Assembly: GCF_029168945.1 (NCBI RefSeq)
Contig: NC_083607.1
Coordinates: 37,619,257 to 37,683,256, forward strand
Origin: Cannabis sativa
Lineage: Eukaryota > Streptophyta > Magnoliopsida > Rosales > Cannabaceae
Direction: 5' to 3'
Length of the DNA stretch: 64,000 nt
Shown: positions 50,163 through 60,988 of the stretch, in pieces
Position numbering within the stretch: position 1 is the stretch's first letter
Layout: each line of letters starts with the position of its first letter
Notes under the pieces: model-generated
The model's database searches: none
Told to the model about the DNA's origin: nothing
What the model saw: the letters and a program-made list of their open reading frames with translations, nothing else
Translations under genes and position numbers: made by a program

Positions 50163-50597
50163 TAAATTTGTAAACCAATACTTTCCACTGTAAACAAAAA
50201 AAAAATACACATCAATACCTAAAAAACTATAATAAACCATAAACATACAAAAATAAACCAGTAAGCTTAAACATAAACCTAAATAAACAAAATCGAAAAA
50301 AAATTAACAAATAAACTAAAAAACCAATAACAATAACCTAAAAACAAATAATCAAACCCTATAATAAACAAAAACAGAAAATATATTTGTAAGCCAAAAC
50401 TTTCCATAGTAAACAAGAAAAATACCCATCAAAAATCTAAAACCCAAAAATAAACCATAACCATACAGAAATAAAACAAAATAAACTTAAACATAACCTA
50501 AATAAACAAAATCGAAACAAATTAACAAATAAACCAAAAAAACACATAAACAGTAACCTAAAAACAAATAATCAAACCTATAATCAACAAAATAGAT
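50163..50597 (-). repeat. Tandem duplication in ULP intron 1
   Basis: Two diverged copies of about 217 bp (50163-50380 and 50381-50597) share TTTGTAA-CCAA-ACTTTCCA, ATAAACCATAA-CATACA and CCTAAAAACAAATAATCAAA in the same order. The intron (50075-50812) is otherwise A-rich and non-coding. Confidence 0.7.
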
Positions 50598-51266
50598 TAC
50601 AAACATCATGAAAAATAACAAAATAAAAACAACACCCAAAAAACCACAAATAAAAACCGACTACAATATAAACCAAAAAAAATATTACAAACAAACATCA
50701 AAAACATTTAAAAACATAAAACAATAAACTATAAAATCTAAAAATAAATTAAATCCCTAAAAATCGTAAACCCAATACAACCAAATAAAAAACTTAAAAA
50801 TCATAAAAATACCTTCAAATCATTACGAACTTCAACCTCCAAGTCTTCACTATCATAATCCTCAGGCAAATCTTCAGCAACTTGCTTCATCTTTTTCACA
50901 TTTCGAACATCTTCTTTCTTCACTTTATCAACAACTCTTTTTCTCTTTTGCAATGCCGAGCCACGGCTACCATTCGATGATCCACCAGAACCATTAGAAC
51001 GATCAGAATCATCACGATCTCCATCATCAGAGACATTTTCCATTTTCTTCTTATCAGCAGCTACCTTTACAGAATGCGAAGGAGAAATTGAGGAACGAGT
51101 TTTAACCATTTTTTAGGTTTACAGATGATAATAACAAGGCAATAAACGAAAATGATGCACTCAAACTCTCTTGCTAACACAAAAATAAACCACACCAAGA
51201 AGAAGAAACCCTAACCCCTATACTCTGTATAAAACGAAAACAGAGAAAAGAAAAGCTCAAAATAAA

Positions 51267-51274
51267 TATTTATA
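51267..51274 (-). promoter_or_regulatory. TATA box of the ULP gene
   Basis: TATAAATA on the - strand, 158 bp before the ATG at 51109, followed by a CT-rich leader with GGGTTAGGGTTTCTTC. Confidence 0.5.
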
Positions 51275-51579
51275 AAACAAACTTACTTTCCTTTTATACA
51301 AACACTTAAAAAACCATAAAAATGGTAAAATACAATATAAAAATAATAAAAAAAAAATGATTACAATCCTCTAAAACCGTCCATAATTTGAATTACACAT
51401 GCAAAAAAAGTGGCGCGTGAACAGTTGAACACTGCAACATGGAAGACGTGCAGGACGTGATGTGATGACGTCATCACACATCACACGTCCCATCCAATTA
51501 TTTAAAAAAAAAAAATTGAATTAAATTGATAACGGTATAAAAAACGGTACATTTTCATATATAAATGACAGCACCATAT
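51275..51579 (-). other. MULE right subterminal region
   Basis: Non-coding sequence outside the ULP promoter. It contains GATGTGATGACGTCATCACA near 51457-51475, whose core TGATGACGTCATCA is a perfect palindrome including TGACGTCA, and a poly-A tract at about 51505. Nothing else recognised. Confidence 0.5.
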
Positions 51580-51625
51580 TTTTGTAAAAAGAATGCAATT
51601 AAAGTACTGGAATGTAAATTTTCCT
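51580..51625 (-). repeat. MULE right terminus, weak inverted repeat
   Basis: On the - strand it begins AGGAAAATTTACATTCC, followed by GTACTTTAATTGCATTC. Copia leader sequence (AAAAATTACATGATTATA) resumes at 51626. Confidence 0.45.
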
Positions 51626-52218
51626 AAAAATTACATGATTATAAATATCTTATTTTTAAATTTAAAATAAGATAAGATATAATCAAATTTTAAAATAAGA
51701 TAGATTTTTAAGCAAGAAGATAGATACTAATTCTATTCAAATTCAAATTACACTAATATCTTGAATTAAATTTAAAAAATATTAAATTAATTCAAAATGA
51801 TAATTAGAATTGAATTAGGAATAGTAATAGTATAAATACAAAACTATACCAAAAATCGGAAGTTAATTCCATGAAAAAGCATGAAAAATCGAAGAAAAAC
51901 AAAAAAAATTGTGAACTGTACGGACAGTTTCGCGATCGCAGGAAAATTTCAGCACAGCTCCGATTTTTTCGAATCTTCAAAAAATCATAACTAATTCAAA
52001 TAAAATCGAAATTGAGTTCTGTAAAAGGCTAACTTGCTTAATTTTTTTCCATACTATCCAATAAAAATAATTCCAGAAACAGAATCGCAATTATTTTTCA
52101 CGAAAAATTTACAAACATCAATCAATCACCAAATAACACTCAATACAACATGATACCATCCAAAGAACATACAAACAATCGTTTTAAAGTCCAAATTTCT
52201 TGCAAGTAAATCAATTAC
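51626..52218 (-). other. Copia-C leader between MULE and primer site
   Basis: Non-coding. It includes the family's leader module, here with a very short GC-rich block: TGTACGGACAGTTTCGCGAT near 51917, then the AATCATAACT motif and GAGTTCTGT (about 51970-52022). It is the near-identical inverted counterpart of 63635-64000 in Copia-E. Confidence 0.82.
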
Positions 52219-52234
52219 CATGGCTCTGAGGCCA
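52219..52234 (-). other. Copia-C primer binding site
   Basis: On the - strand TGGCCTCAGAGCCATGG lies two bases after the 5' LTR, a variant of the initiator-Met site. Confidence 0.78.
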
Positions 52235-52236
52235 GT

Positions 52237-54123
52237 TGTTGGAAATTATTTTACCAGGATCTTAGATCTACTTACAAGTATGTTTATTAACATCCTAAAT
52301 AAGAACTTTCTAAAACAATAAATTAAACATATAAAGTTTAAGAAACCTTACATTGGGTGCAGCGGAATATAATGACTCCTTCCGTTCAGATATCTAGCCC
52401 TTGATTCCTTTCTGTAGCAGAGCATTATCAATATCTGAACCTGGATCTCTTTTTCTGAATCTTTGATGCTGAAACTCCTTTGCTGATGATCTTTCTTCAC
52501 GATCTTCCTCACTATGATTGAGGTATCACTTGATGTGTGTGGGCACTACTCTAATCACTAAGGATTTCGAAATATTGAAGAAGAAGAGAGGGAGTGGTCA
52601 GCCAGATAGGGAGAGAGAATGCTCAGTTTTTCTGATTCAGAAAGTGTCAGGAAAAAGTCTCATTTTTCTGAAGCCTTGACTATCTATTTATAGCATTCCA
52701 CTAGGGTTAGATTTGAATTATATGGCATTAAAATAATGAAAAAATCAACTTAAAATACTACAATAGGTGGTCGGCCATACCTTTAATGGATTGGGCCTTG
52801 CTTTTTGCAATTTTGCAATTTTAACACCTTTTGTATCTGATTTTCTCAAAAATGCCAATTTCCTAATTCAACCATTTAAATGCCAATTCTAACTATTTAA
52901 TAACTATAAATAATTATTAAATAATATTGTCATTTATCATATTTATTAATTGAACCATACAAAGTATCATAATTAACAAATATGCCCCTATTAACTCTTT
53001 CTTTACAGTTTCGCCCTTACTTAGTGAAAAATTCACAAATAGACATAGTCTAATTTGAGAATTATAATTGATTAATCAAAACCAATTACATGAGTCTTAC
53101 AAGCAATATTATCTCAACTAGTGGGGGGACCATGGGTCTATATAACCGAGCTTCCAATAAGTAGATCAAGAATTTAGCACTAAAATTCACTAACTTATTA
53201 ATTCTTCGTTGAATCCACGCATAGAACTTAGAATTGCACTCTCAGTATATAGAATGCTCTATATGTTCCACCATATAGACACATCATTAGTTATCCATTG
53301 TTATAATCCTAATTTGATCAATGATCCTCTATATGAATAATCTACACAATAAAGGGATTAAATTACCGTAACACCCTACTATGTATTTTATCCTTAAAAC
53401 ACTTGACCCCGTATAAATGATATTTCAGCTTATGTGAAATGAGATCTCCACCATTTATTTTCGTTTGGTCAAGCTCGAAGGAGATCATCCTTTGCTTACT
53501 ATTCGCCAGATAGAAGCTATAGATTCCATTTTTATGCTAGCGCTCCCACTCAACTGCACTACCGTGTTCCCAAAATGTACGTATCACCCTGACCTAAAAG
53601 TAGGCTTAACTAACAAATCAAAGAACACGAATAGCCTTTCAAGATTGAGCCTAATCATAACAGGATTAAGATCATTTGATCTAGGATCAACTAGGCGATA
53701 TTGACTTGAATAGATATTACGGTAAGTTTAATAAATCTAAGTCAAAGTTCAATATCGGTCCCTTCCGATGCATACTCCATGCATCCAACCTGAGCTTTAC
53801 TTTAACCAATGCTCTGGAAAGAACATAGCACTTCTCCAAATGCAAGTAAACTCTGTTGTAGATTATCATATCAGTAAAACCCTATGTTTGATAAATCTAG
53901 GAAACTTTATTCACATAGTCATGTTTATTTTCCAATGTGTTGACGGCACAATAAACAGGATCAAGTATGTGAAAAGGGTTTCAGATGAATCTATACATTA
54001 TGTACATATAATCATGAAATAAATCATGTGAACCATGCAACATTAAATGTTATTTCTGATCTATATTAATAAGTAAATCTGATTATATTGAAATGAGTTT
54101 TATTTAGGGCATAAAACCCAACA
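52237..54123 (-). repeat. Copia-C 5' LTR
   Basis: 1887 bp, TGTTGG/CCAACA ends. The LTR TATA motif is at 52684-52692 (-). About 24 differences from 25105-26994. Also very similar, inverted, to the Copia-E LTR at 61725-63615. Confidence 0.95.
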
Positions 54124-54128
54124 TAACT
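54124..54128. other. Target-site duplication of Copia-C, right copy
   Basis: TAACT, matching 25100-25104. Confidence 0.9.
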
Positions 54129-54272
54129 AACATATAAGCATGGATATACATTTAACATATACATACATTCACATATTCATATTACCATTATATACAATTC
54201 TTACCTTCTTTCCAAATTCAAGTGAGTTGGCCAACTTGAACGGAAAGTCTCGTGCTGGATGGATGCACTAAT
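54129..54272 (-). repeat. Gypsy LTR, continuation of 24423-25104
   Basis: It resumes after Copia-C with ATATAAGCATGGATATACAT and later CTTACCTTCTTTCC, a loose match to the region of the intact LTR with CATACAGTTATACTAATCTTAC. It is cut at 54273 by another Copia LTR. Confidence 0.5.
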
Positions 54273-54538
54273 TGTTGGGTTTTGTGCCCTAAATAAAACC
54301 CATTACAATCTGATTAGTTATCAATATAGTGTTTTGAAGTGATTTATGTTTAAATGTATGTTACATTTTTATGGTTTAATATACATATTTAATATATGCA
54401 CAAAATCAGTTAAATCCAGAACATATATTCATTCACAATTACATTATTGTCAATACAGTGGAATGTGATTGTGATTATATGATTCAAAAGACTTAGTCCC
54501 TGTTCATCAGTGTTTTGGATTTACACTGATGTGATAAT
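54273..54538 (+). repeat. Copia LTR fragment interrupted by Copia-D
   Basis: It begins TGTTGGGTTTTGTGCCC and runs 266 bp, aligned with the first part of the 54539 LTR, until GTGATAAT. At that point a second TGTTGGGTTTTATGCCC starts. The remainder should lie beyond the 3' LTR of Copia-D, outside the window. Confidence 0.82.
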
Positions 54539-56430
54539 TGTTGGGTTTTATGCCCTAAATAAAACTCTTTACAATCTGATTAGTAATCAATACAAGAAAT
54601 TTTAAGTGATTTATGTTTGCATGAATTTTACATGCTAATGGTTTAATATGTTTATTACTTTTACACACAGAATCAGTTAAATCCAGATCATATGTTTATT
54701 CACAATTACAGTATCGTCAACACAGTGGAATGTGATTGTGATCATATGAATCAAAAGACTAAGTCCCTGTTTCATCAGTGTTTTGGATTTACACTAATGT
54801 GATAATCAGCGATGATGTGTACTTACACTTGAAGTAAGTGTTATGTTCTTTCCAGGACATTAGTAAAGTATACTAGTTTCGAATGTATGGAGTATACATT
54901 GGACTGGACCGATATTGCAACTAAGTTAAGATATTACAAACTTACCGTCATATATCTTTCTAAGTCAATATCAGTAGTTGATCTTAAGATTAAAAGAATC
55001 TAAATCCTGATATGCTTAGGCTCAGCTCAGGAGTGTTATTCATGTTCTTTGATTTATTAGTTAAGCCTACTTTTGGGTCAGGGTGATACGTATATTTTGG
55101 GAACATGATAGCATGATTGAGTGGGAGTGCTGAACATAAATATGGAATCTATAGCTTCTACTGGTGTATAGAAGTCAAGTGATGATTCCCTTCGAGCTTA
55201 GCAAATATAAGTAAATGGATGAGCTCTTGTTTAACTGACTAATTATTAGATCACTAAACATCATTTACAGGTAGCTAAGTGTTTTAAGGGGCAAAATACA
55301 TTGAGGGGTGAGAACGGTAAAATTATCCCATCTCGATGTAAATCATCTATATAGAGGATCTTTAAATCACAATAAGATTATAACAATGGTTAAATGAGAT
55401 AGCATATTGATATCGTGGAACATATAATATGCTCTATATAAGTCTGAGAGTGCAATTCTAAGTTCTAAGAGTGGATTCAACGAAGAATTAATAAGTTGGA
55501 ATTTACTTGGTAAATTTGGTTCTCTTATTGGAAGCTCAGCATATAGATCCATGGTCCCCATTCTAGTTGAAAACATTCAGCTTGTAAGACTCAATAATTG
55601 ATTAGTGATTAGTCAATTATAATTCTAAAGTTAGACTATGTCTAATTTATGAATTTTCACTAAGCAGGGGCGAAATTCAAAAGAAAAGAGATTCTAGGTT
55701 TATTTATTTATTAATGGACTTTATATGTCTAGTTAATAATTAAATTAAATGACAATATTATTTAATAATCTATTTTAGTTATTAAATAATTACTTTTGGC
55801 ACTTAAATGGTTAGAATTGGAAAATTGGCATTTTTGAGAAAATAGAAATAAAATTTGTTAAAATTGCAAAATCAAGTGGGCCCATTATCTACACCTTGGT
55901 CGGCCACTTGTTTGACTTTTTAAAATTGATATTTTCATTATTTTAATGCCAAATAATTCCTAACCTAAGCCTAGTAGTTGCCTATAAATAGAAAGTGATG
56001 GCTCAGTCAAATAGCAAGTTTTCAATAACCTTTTCTGTCAGAAATTTCTCTCTTCAGAAAAACTGAGCCTTCCCTATTCTCTTCTATTGGCCGAAACCCC
56101 TCTTCTCTTTTCTCTTCCTAAATTTCAAAACCTAGTGAAAGAGTGAGTGCCCACACACAGCAAGCAGTAACTCAATCATAGATTGGAAGACTGTGAAGGA
56201 TCAAACTCAAAGAGAAGGACATTCGGGCTCAGATCTTGATAATACTCTGTGAGAGAAAGGATACAACGGTTAGAGATCTGAGTGGAAGGAGACATTAATT
56301 CCGCTGCATCAATGTAAGGTTTTCTTAACTTTATATGTGTTTATTTTATCGTTTTAGAAAGTTCATATTTAGGGTGTTAAACAACATACTTGTGAGTAGA
56401 TCTAAGATCCTGGTAAAATAAGTTCCAACA
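54539..56430 (+). repeat. Copia-D 5' LTR
   Basis: 1892 bp from TGTTGGG to TTCCAACA, TATAAATAG at 55983-55991. A diverged subfamily relative to the Copia-A, -C and -E LTRs. Confidence 0.93.
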
Positions 56431-56432
56431 AC

Positions 56433-56449
56433 TGGCCTCAGAGCCATGG
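56433..56449 (+). other. Copia-D primer binding site
   Basis: TGGCCTCAGAGCCATGG, two bases after the LTR; initiator-Met-like. Confidence 0.8.
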
Positions 56450-56630
56450 TCATTGATTTGCTTGCAAGAAATTTGGACTTTAAAACGATTTTTTGTTATT
56501 TGGATGGTTTCATGTTGTATTGAGTGTTATATGATGATTGATTGATGTTTGTGAATTTTCGTAAAAAATAATTGAATATCTGTTTCTATAATTATTTTTA
56601 TTGGATAGTATGGAAAAAATTAAGCAAGTC

Positions 56631-56900
56631 ACCTTTTTACAGAACTCAATTTCGATTTAATTTGAATTAGTTATGATTTTTTGAAGATTCAAAAAAAGAT
56701 AGGGCAGCAGCACACACCCACGCGCACGGACAGAGTGCATTCAGACAAGATTCACGCCCAGCGCCTGTCTGAAGCCTCATACGCCAGCGGAAATGCTGCA
56801 CTCTTTCCCTTCCGCCAAGGTTTCTCGGCCAGCACCCATCTGTGCGTGCGCGGACGTGTATGCAACGCATACCGTCCGTACAGCTCACAATTTTTTCGTT
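56631..56900 (+). other. Leader module plus GC-rich island, Copia-D
   Basis: ACAGAACTCAATTTCG and GTTATGATTTTTTGAAG (56639-56688) precede about 185 bp that is GC-rich (56700-56885) and unrelated in sequence to the islands of Copia-A and the array. The 84- and 86-codon frames across it, one per strand, look accidental. Confidence 0.78.
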
Positions 56901-58007
56901 TTTCTTCGTTTTTTCATACTTTTTCATGGATTTAAGTTCTGATTTTTTGTGTAGTTTTGTATTTATATATTTACTATTCCTAATTCAATTCTAATTATCA
57001 TAATTAATTTAATTAATATTTTTTAAATTTAATTCATGATATTAGTGTAATTTGAATTTGAAAATAGTAAATATCTATCTTTTTTGCTTAATTATCTATC
57101 TTATTTTTAAAATTTTATTATATCTTATCTTATTTTTAAATTTAAGGTCAAATATTAATTTTTTTTTTTTTAAATTAATTTTTTTTTAATAATTTGACCT
57201 TATTTAAATTTAAAATAAGATAACTATAATCATGTAATTTTAAATAGATGTAAGATATTTTGCTAACTTTTAAATTTTGTTAGTTTAATTATTTAAATAA
57301 AATTTAAAATCTGAAAAAGATATTTAATTTATCTTTTTTAATTTTTATTTAATTTTATTTATAAAATAACATTTAATTTTTAAAAGTAGTTAGTAAATTT
57401 TGAAATGATATTTAGGTTAGTTGAAACCTAATTTTTCAAAATTGTAGGTTTAATTTTAAATAATTATTTTAAATAATTTCGAAATTAAATTTAATTTTTT
57501 TTTATTTTCGAAAAATAAATAATATTTTTTATTTTTTTTCGAAAATTAAATATTAATTTTATCTATTTATTTAATTATTTTATTTTTGAAATTTAATTAT
57601 TTAAAATTAAATAAATCCTACTTCCAACTATCCAGCTAACCTGGTTGTAGGAGTATGCGGTTTTAGCTTGTTTGTAAGTTTTCAAAACCTATTATTACTT
57701 GATTGCAAATAGCCATGGTTAACTTGTTGACAGATTCAATGATCTGATTTTAACTCATGGCTCCCTTGGTCAAGTTAATAATTTGTAACAGGTAAAATTT
57801 TACAATCTTCTTTCATCTATGTATGACCTAGCAACATGATAGGATCCATCCAAGTGTGTGCCTGTGTGAGCCTATATGTTTATTTTATTATATAGATGCA
57901 TATAGGTTGTTGCTAAATAAAATGTCACACCATGATAGATTTTATTAAGGTCCATTTAGTTTTTGGACATATTCAATTCATAACAGTTATTTATTTTAAG
58001 GTTAAAT
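56901..58007 (+). other. AT-rich Copia-D leader, including the empty site of the MULE
   Basis: Non-coding. The sequence at about 57220-57265 runs continuously where Copia-C carries the MULE, so it serves as the reference for the insertion site. Confidence 0.75.
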
Positions 58008-58110
58008 TCCTCTCTTTTGGGCCTTGTGTGGGAGTTGGGAGCCATAGAAGTGGGTACGACATACTAAACCCAGCACCCCCTCACATGAACTACCCCAATT
58101 GTGAAGGCCC
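58008..58110 (+). other. Conserved leader block with GGGCCTT/AAGGCCC ends (Copia-D)
   Basis: Same block as 9121-9230 and 31816-31927, with few differences. Confidence 0.8.
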
Positions 58111-59589
58111 ATTTTCCTGATTTGAATAACTGTACTAGGTTAATTATATTAGTTTGACCTAATAAAATTGAATTAGCAACATAATTAACTTTTAAAATAT
58201 ATGAAAAGTTATTTTCATTTTAATATTTTAAAGTTAATTTCAAGAAAAACACTTTTAGTTTTAGATATTTTTTCTAGACAAACTATTTGTATTTTTCTTG
58301 TATTTAATTAAATAAAGAATTTTAACTAACTAGATTCTTTCTGGAACTTATTTAATTAAATATTCCTATTTAAGTTATAAATTAGTTATTTTAACTGATT
58401 TTTCATATCTAACTTAAATTTGAATATTTTATTTAAATTTTAAATTAAGTTGAGGAATCCTAGGCATTAGTTATTAAAGATTCTTAAGATATTTTTTAAG
58501 TTATTTTTACACTTAAAATGGAATATTTTTCAAATTAAGTGGTTACAACTTAATTTTTGATATTTAATTAAATCTAAATTTGAAATTATTTAAGTTTTAG
58601 ATTTTTTCTAAACAACTTAAATTAGATATTTTTTTCAATTTTTTGTTGAAAAGATACTTAGTCAAATAAGATATTTTCTAGATAGTTATTTCTAGACTAC
58701 TTATTACTTCTAATATTTAAATAGGAAAATATTATACATTGTGAAATTAATTATTTAAATAATTAATTTTGGTTCAATTTTATTTAAGTATATTTTTCCT
58801 AGTATTAAAGTAGAAATTAATAATTAAGCCTTCTCTACACTTAATTATTATTTCTTGAATTTAATACATTTAATTAAATTGAAAATTTTAAATATCTAAG
58901 TTGATTCTCATCATGATACTTAAATATTTATTTTTCATGACACTTAATTAAATAGAAAATTATTTTTAGGTTGAAATTTATTTTCTTTTCAACTTAAATT
59001 TAAATAATTTTCAAAATATATATTTTTTTATTTTATTAATCAATTTCGAAAATTACATTTTAATTATGCAATATTTTTGAATTTATCTTGAAAAATAGAT
59101 TGAGTTGTAAATTAATTATTTATTTTAATTAATTCTTGGACCAACTTAAATCAATGATTTTTTCATTTAATTGATTAATTTAAAATAAATGAATTAAAAT
59201 ATATTATTAGAAATTGAATTAACTAGTAAAAAGAAAATCTAGATAGGTGATATTTTTGCTTGAAGTATTTTTTAAGTATTTATTATTTTCGAAAATTTGT
59301 ATAGTTTTTATACTTTATTTTTCGAATACAATAAATATATTCTTATGGAAATTTTTAAGTTGCTAATTAATTTAAATTAATACAACTTAAATTAATTTCC
59401 TTAATATTTATATTTAAAATTACTACTAAAGATGGAAATAATTAATTTTATTTCAATCACCATCTAAGTATAATTTTATAAATATTATATTAAATTCTTA
59501 TTTTTGAATTTTTAATTTTAAATTCGAATTTAATGAATATATTTATTAGAATAATAAAGAAAATACATTTTAAAGAATGAGCTTTATTA
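58111..59589 (+). other. AT-rich leader of Copia-D, no gene seen
   Basis: Low-complexity non-coding sequence with many TTTAATTAAAT runs. Confidence 0.7.
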
Positions 59590-60137
59590 TTATTAAGATA
59601 TTCGATCTCTATTGTTGGTTTTACATCGCGTTTGTTTTAGTGAGTCATCCTCCCTAATGGAGGAACGTTCATTAGCAATTTTGCACCGTTTAATCTCGAA
59701 AGATAAGTAGTTTGTAAGTGTTTTATATGGTATGGATCACCCTAATGGTGGCGACCATATTTGCCTTGCAAATTGCGAAGCAATGGTAGTAGCTCGTAAG
59801 ATAGAATAGCCTTGACTCTCGCCTAAACGAGACAACGCTGGATTCCAATCTTGATCGAATAAAAGGTTGCTAGAATGTTTAACATTTTAGATGAGCTGAC
59901 AACTCTATTCAATAGATGGTAGCTTTGACTCTCGCCTAAACGGGGCACTGATATCAGTTTATTGAAAAACCTTGGAAATTATTTAGGATTGATTTTTTTT
60001 TTTTAAGTATTTTCTCATATCATTCCTACTTGCTATGTGCATATAATTTCTGAATTGATTTTGTGTTAAACCATTATTAATTTCTATTTGTTGATTTCTA
60101 TTATTTTGTAGTATCCTGTATTATCATAATTAATCCC
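59590..60137 (+). other. Conserved leader block with twin motifs, then the gag upstream region (Copia-D)
   Basis: The two 20-bp motifs lie near 59815 (GACTCTCGCCTAAACGAGAC) and 59926 (GACTCTCGCCTAAACGGGGC). Unlike Copia-A there is only one block here. About 150 bp later the gag ATG follows, after a pyrimidine-rich tract and TTTTGTAG (60103-60110) that could be a splice acceptor. Confidence 0.68.
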
Positions 60138-60988
60138 ATGTTATCACTGTTGACTGAAAATAAGCTGAATGGATCTAACTTTCCTAAATGGAATGAGAAC
60201 ATTAATATTGCTCTCATAGGAGAAAGTGCCTTGTTCGTTTTAACTGAGCCGTCACCTGAAGTGCCTGGGGATAATGCATCCAAAGCTGTGAAAGAAAAGT
60301 ATGAGCTTTGGCAGAAAGCAAATGACAAAGCTCTATACTTTATGCTTTCCAGCATGGTTGACACCCTCAAAACTCGGGTTTCTAAAAGGCTGCTGAAGTA
60401 ATGACGAAGTTAAATGAGCTATTCGATAAGGCATCACTTCAGTCTCGCTTCGACGCGACTAAGAAGTATATTAATGCACGGATGGAACCTCATCAAAACG
60501 TGCGTGACCATGTTCTCCTCATGGCAAGTTATTTCCAAGAAGCCCAGGATCATGGTGCTGAAATGGATAGTACTACTCAAGTAAGCCTTATCTTGAATAG
60601 TCTAACTCTAACATTTCTACCATACACATAAAATTATGTCATGAATAAGAAGGAAATAGACTTTCATGAGTTAGTCAATGACCTTCAAACTTATGAAAAT
60701 TTGATTGGAGGACCCAAGAAGAAAGGTAGTAAACCTCACAATCTTGGGAATGGTAACGGGACGATAAAACCTGAAGCAAATGTTGCATCTGCTTCGAAAC
60801 CCAAATCGAAGAAGAAGTGGAAGAACACCAAGAAGCGTGCAAAAGCCATGAAACACAAAAAGGCTGCTGCTTCTGGTGATGCTACACTCAAAGGAAAGTG
60901 TTTCTACTGCAATGAGAAAAGTCATTGGAAACCCCAGTATCCTAAACATCTTGCAAGGAAACAAGGTATTTCTATTTGTAAACTTTAA
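60138..60988 (+). pseudogene. Copia-D gag, one frameshift and one stop
   Basis: This is the gag of a Ty1/copia element and would form the particle around the RNA. The first part (60138-60398, LNGSNFPKWNENINIAL, LTEPSPEVPGDNA) ends in TAA. The second part starts in another frame at 60401. A TAA at 60629-60631 interrupts it, and the same frame continues to 60985. The middle matches the usual gag layout with EHxxL-like and ETQVxxIL-like segments. A Lys-rich stretch precedes the zinc knuckle CFYCNEKSHWKPQY (near 60898-60939), whose last Cys is Tyr. About 280 codons in total, the size of a complete copia gag. No protease follows. Confidence 0.85.

Larger units (their letters stand above)
36600..51109 (-). 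pseudogene. ULP1-like cysteine protease with DUF1985, split by a gypsy element
   Basis: Exons (- strand): 51109-50813, 50074-49199, 49117-48677, 48585-48493, 48363-48175, 48068-47784, 47683-47618, 47514-47404, 47306-46947, 46854-46334, then 46236-46209 joined across the gypsy insertion to 36758-36600 (TAG at 36602-36600). All have AG acceptors and GT donors except a GC donor after 48175. The frame stays open for about 1141 codons. Exon 1 is Ser-rich and basic, nuclear-signal-like; exon 2 is DUF1985; exons 3-8 are acidic and charged; exon 9 starts the protease; exon 10 has the catalytic His (AHWILCIPD) and the PQQ Gln; exon 11 has the Cys (DCGVF). The usual catalytic Asp position reads LNSM, so Asn. 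Family role: SUMO-type (C48) peptidase fold; function in MULEs is unknown. Confidence 0.87.
32610..51625 (+). mobile_element. Mutator-like element (MULE) with MURA and ULP1-like genes
   Basis: It has MURA transposase on + (33551-35951) and a ULP1-type cysteine protease gene on - (51109-36600), facing each other tail to tail. Without the gypsy insertion it is about 9.57 kb. Its edges were set by comparison with uninterrupted Copia-D (around 57220-57265). MULEs carrying ULP genes are known from plants (Kaonashi in Arabidopsis, CUMULE in melon), and gene content fits that type. The ends GGGAAATTTTTATATA (left, +) and AGGAAAATTTACATTCC (right, -) resemble each other only weakly, and I cannot find the expected 9-11-bp duplication, so the boundaries may be off by about 20 bp. 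Confidence 0.85.
25105..54123 (-). mobile_element. Copia-C: LTR retrotransposon carrying a MULE and a gypsy element
   Basis: The LTRs are 25105-26994 (3' LTR) and 52237-54123 (5' LTR). The element reads on the - strand with target-site duplication TAACT. Removing the MULE (32610-51625) leaves about 6.2 kb of internal sequence, almost the length of Copia-A's 6189 bp and collinear with it: leader blocks, pol remnant and polypurine tract, with no gag found. I count about 24 differences between its LTRs (roughly 1.3%), mostly transitions, so it is younger than Copia-A. It cannot encode its own enzymes and must have been mobilised in trans. Confidence 0.93.

Noticed and set aside
46209..51109. ULP gene as a host gene captured by a Pack-MULE
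   Set aside because: DUF1985 plus a C48 protease in a MULE is a known transposon-borne gene type, the gene has its introns, and it spans most of the element beside MURA.
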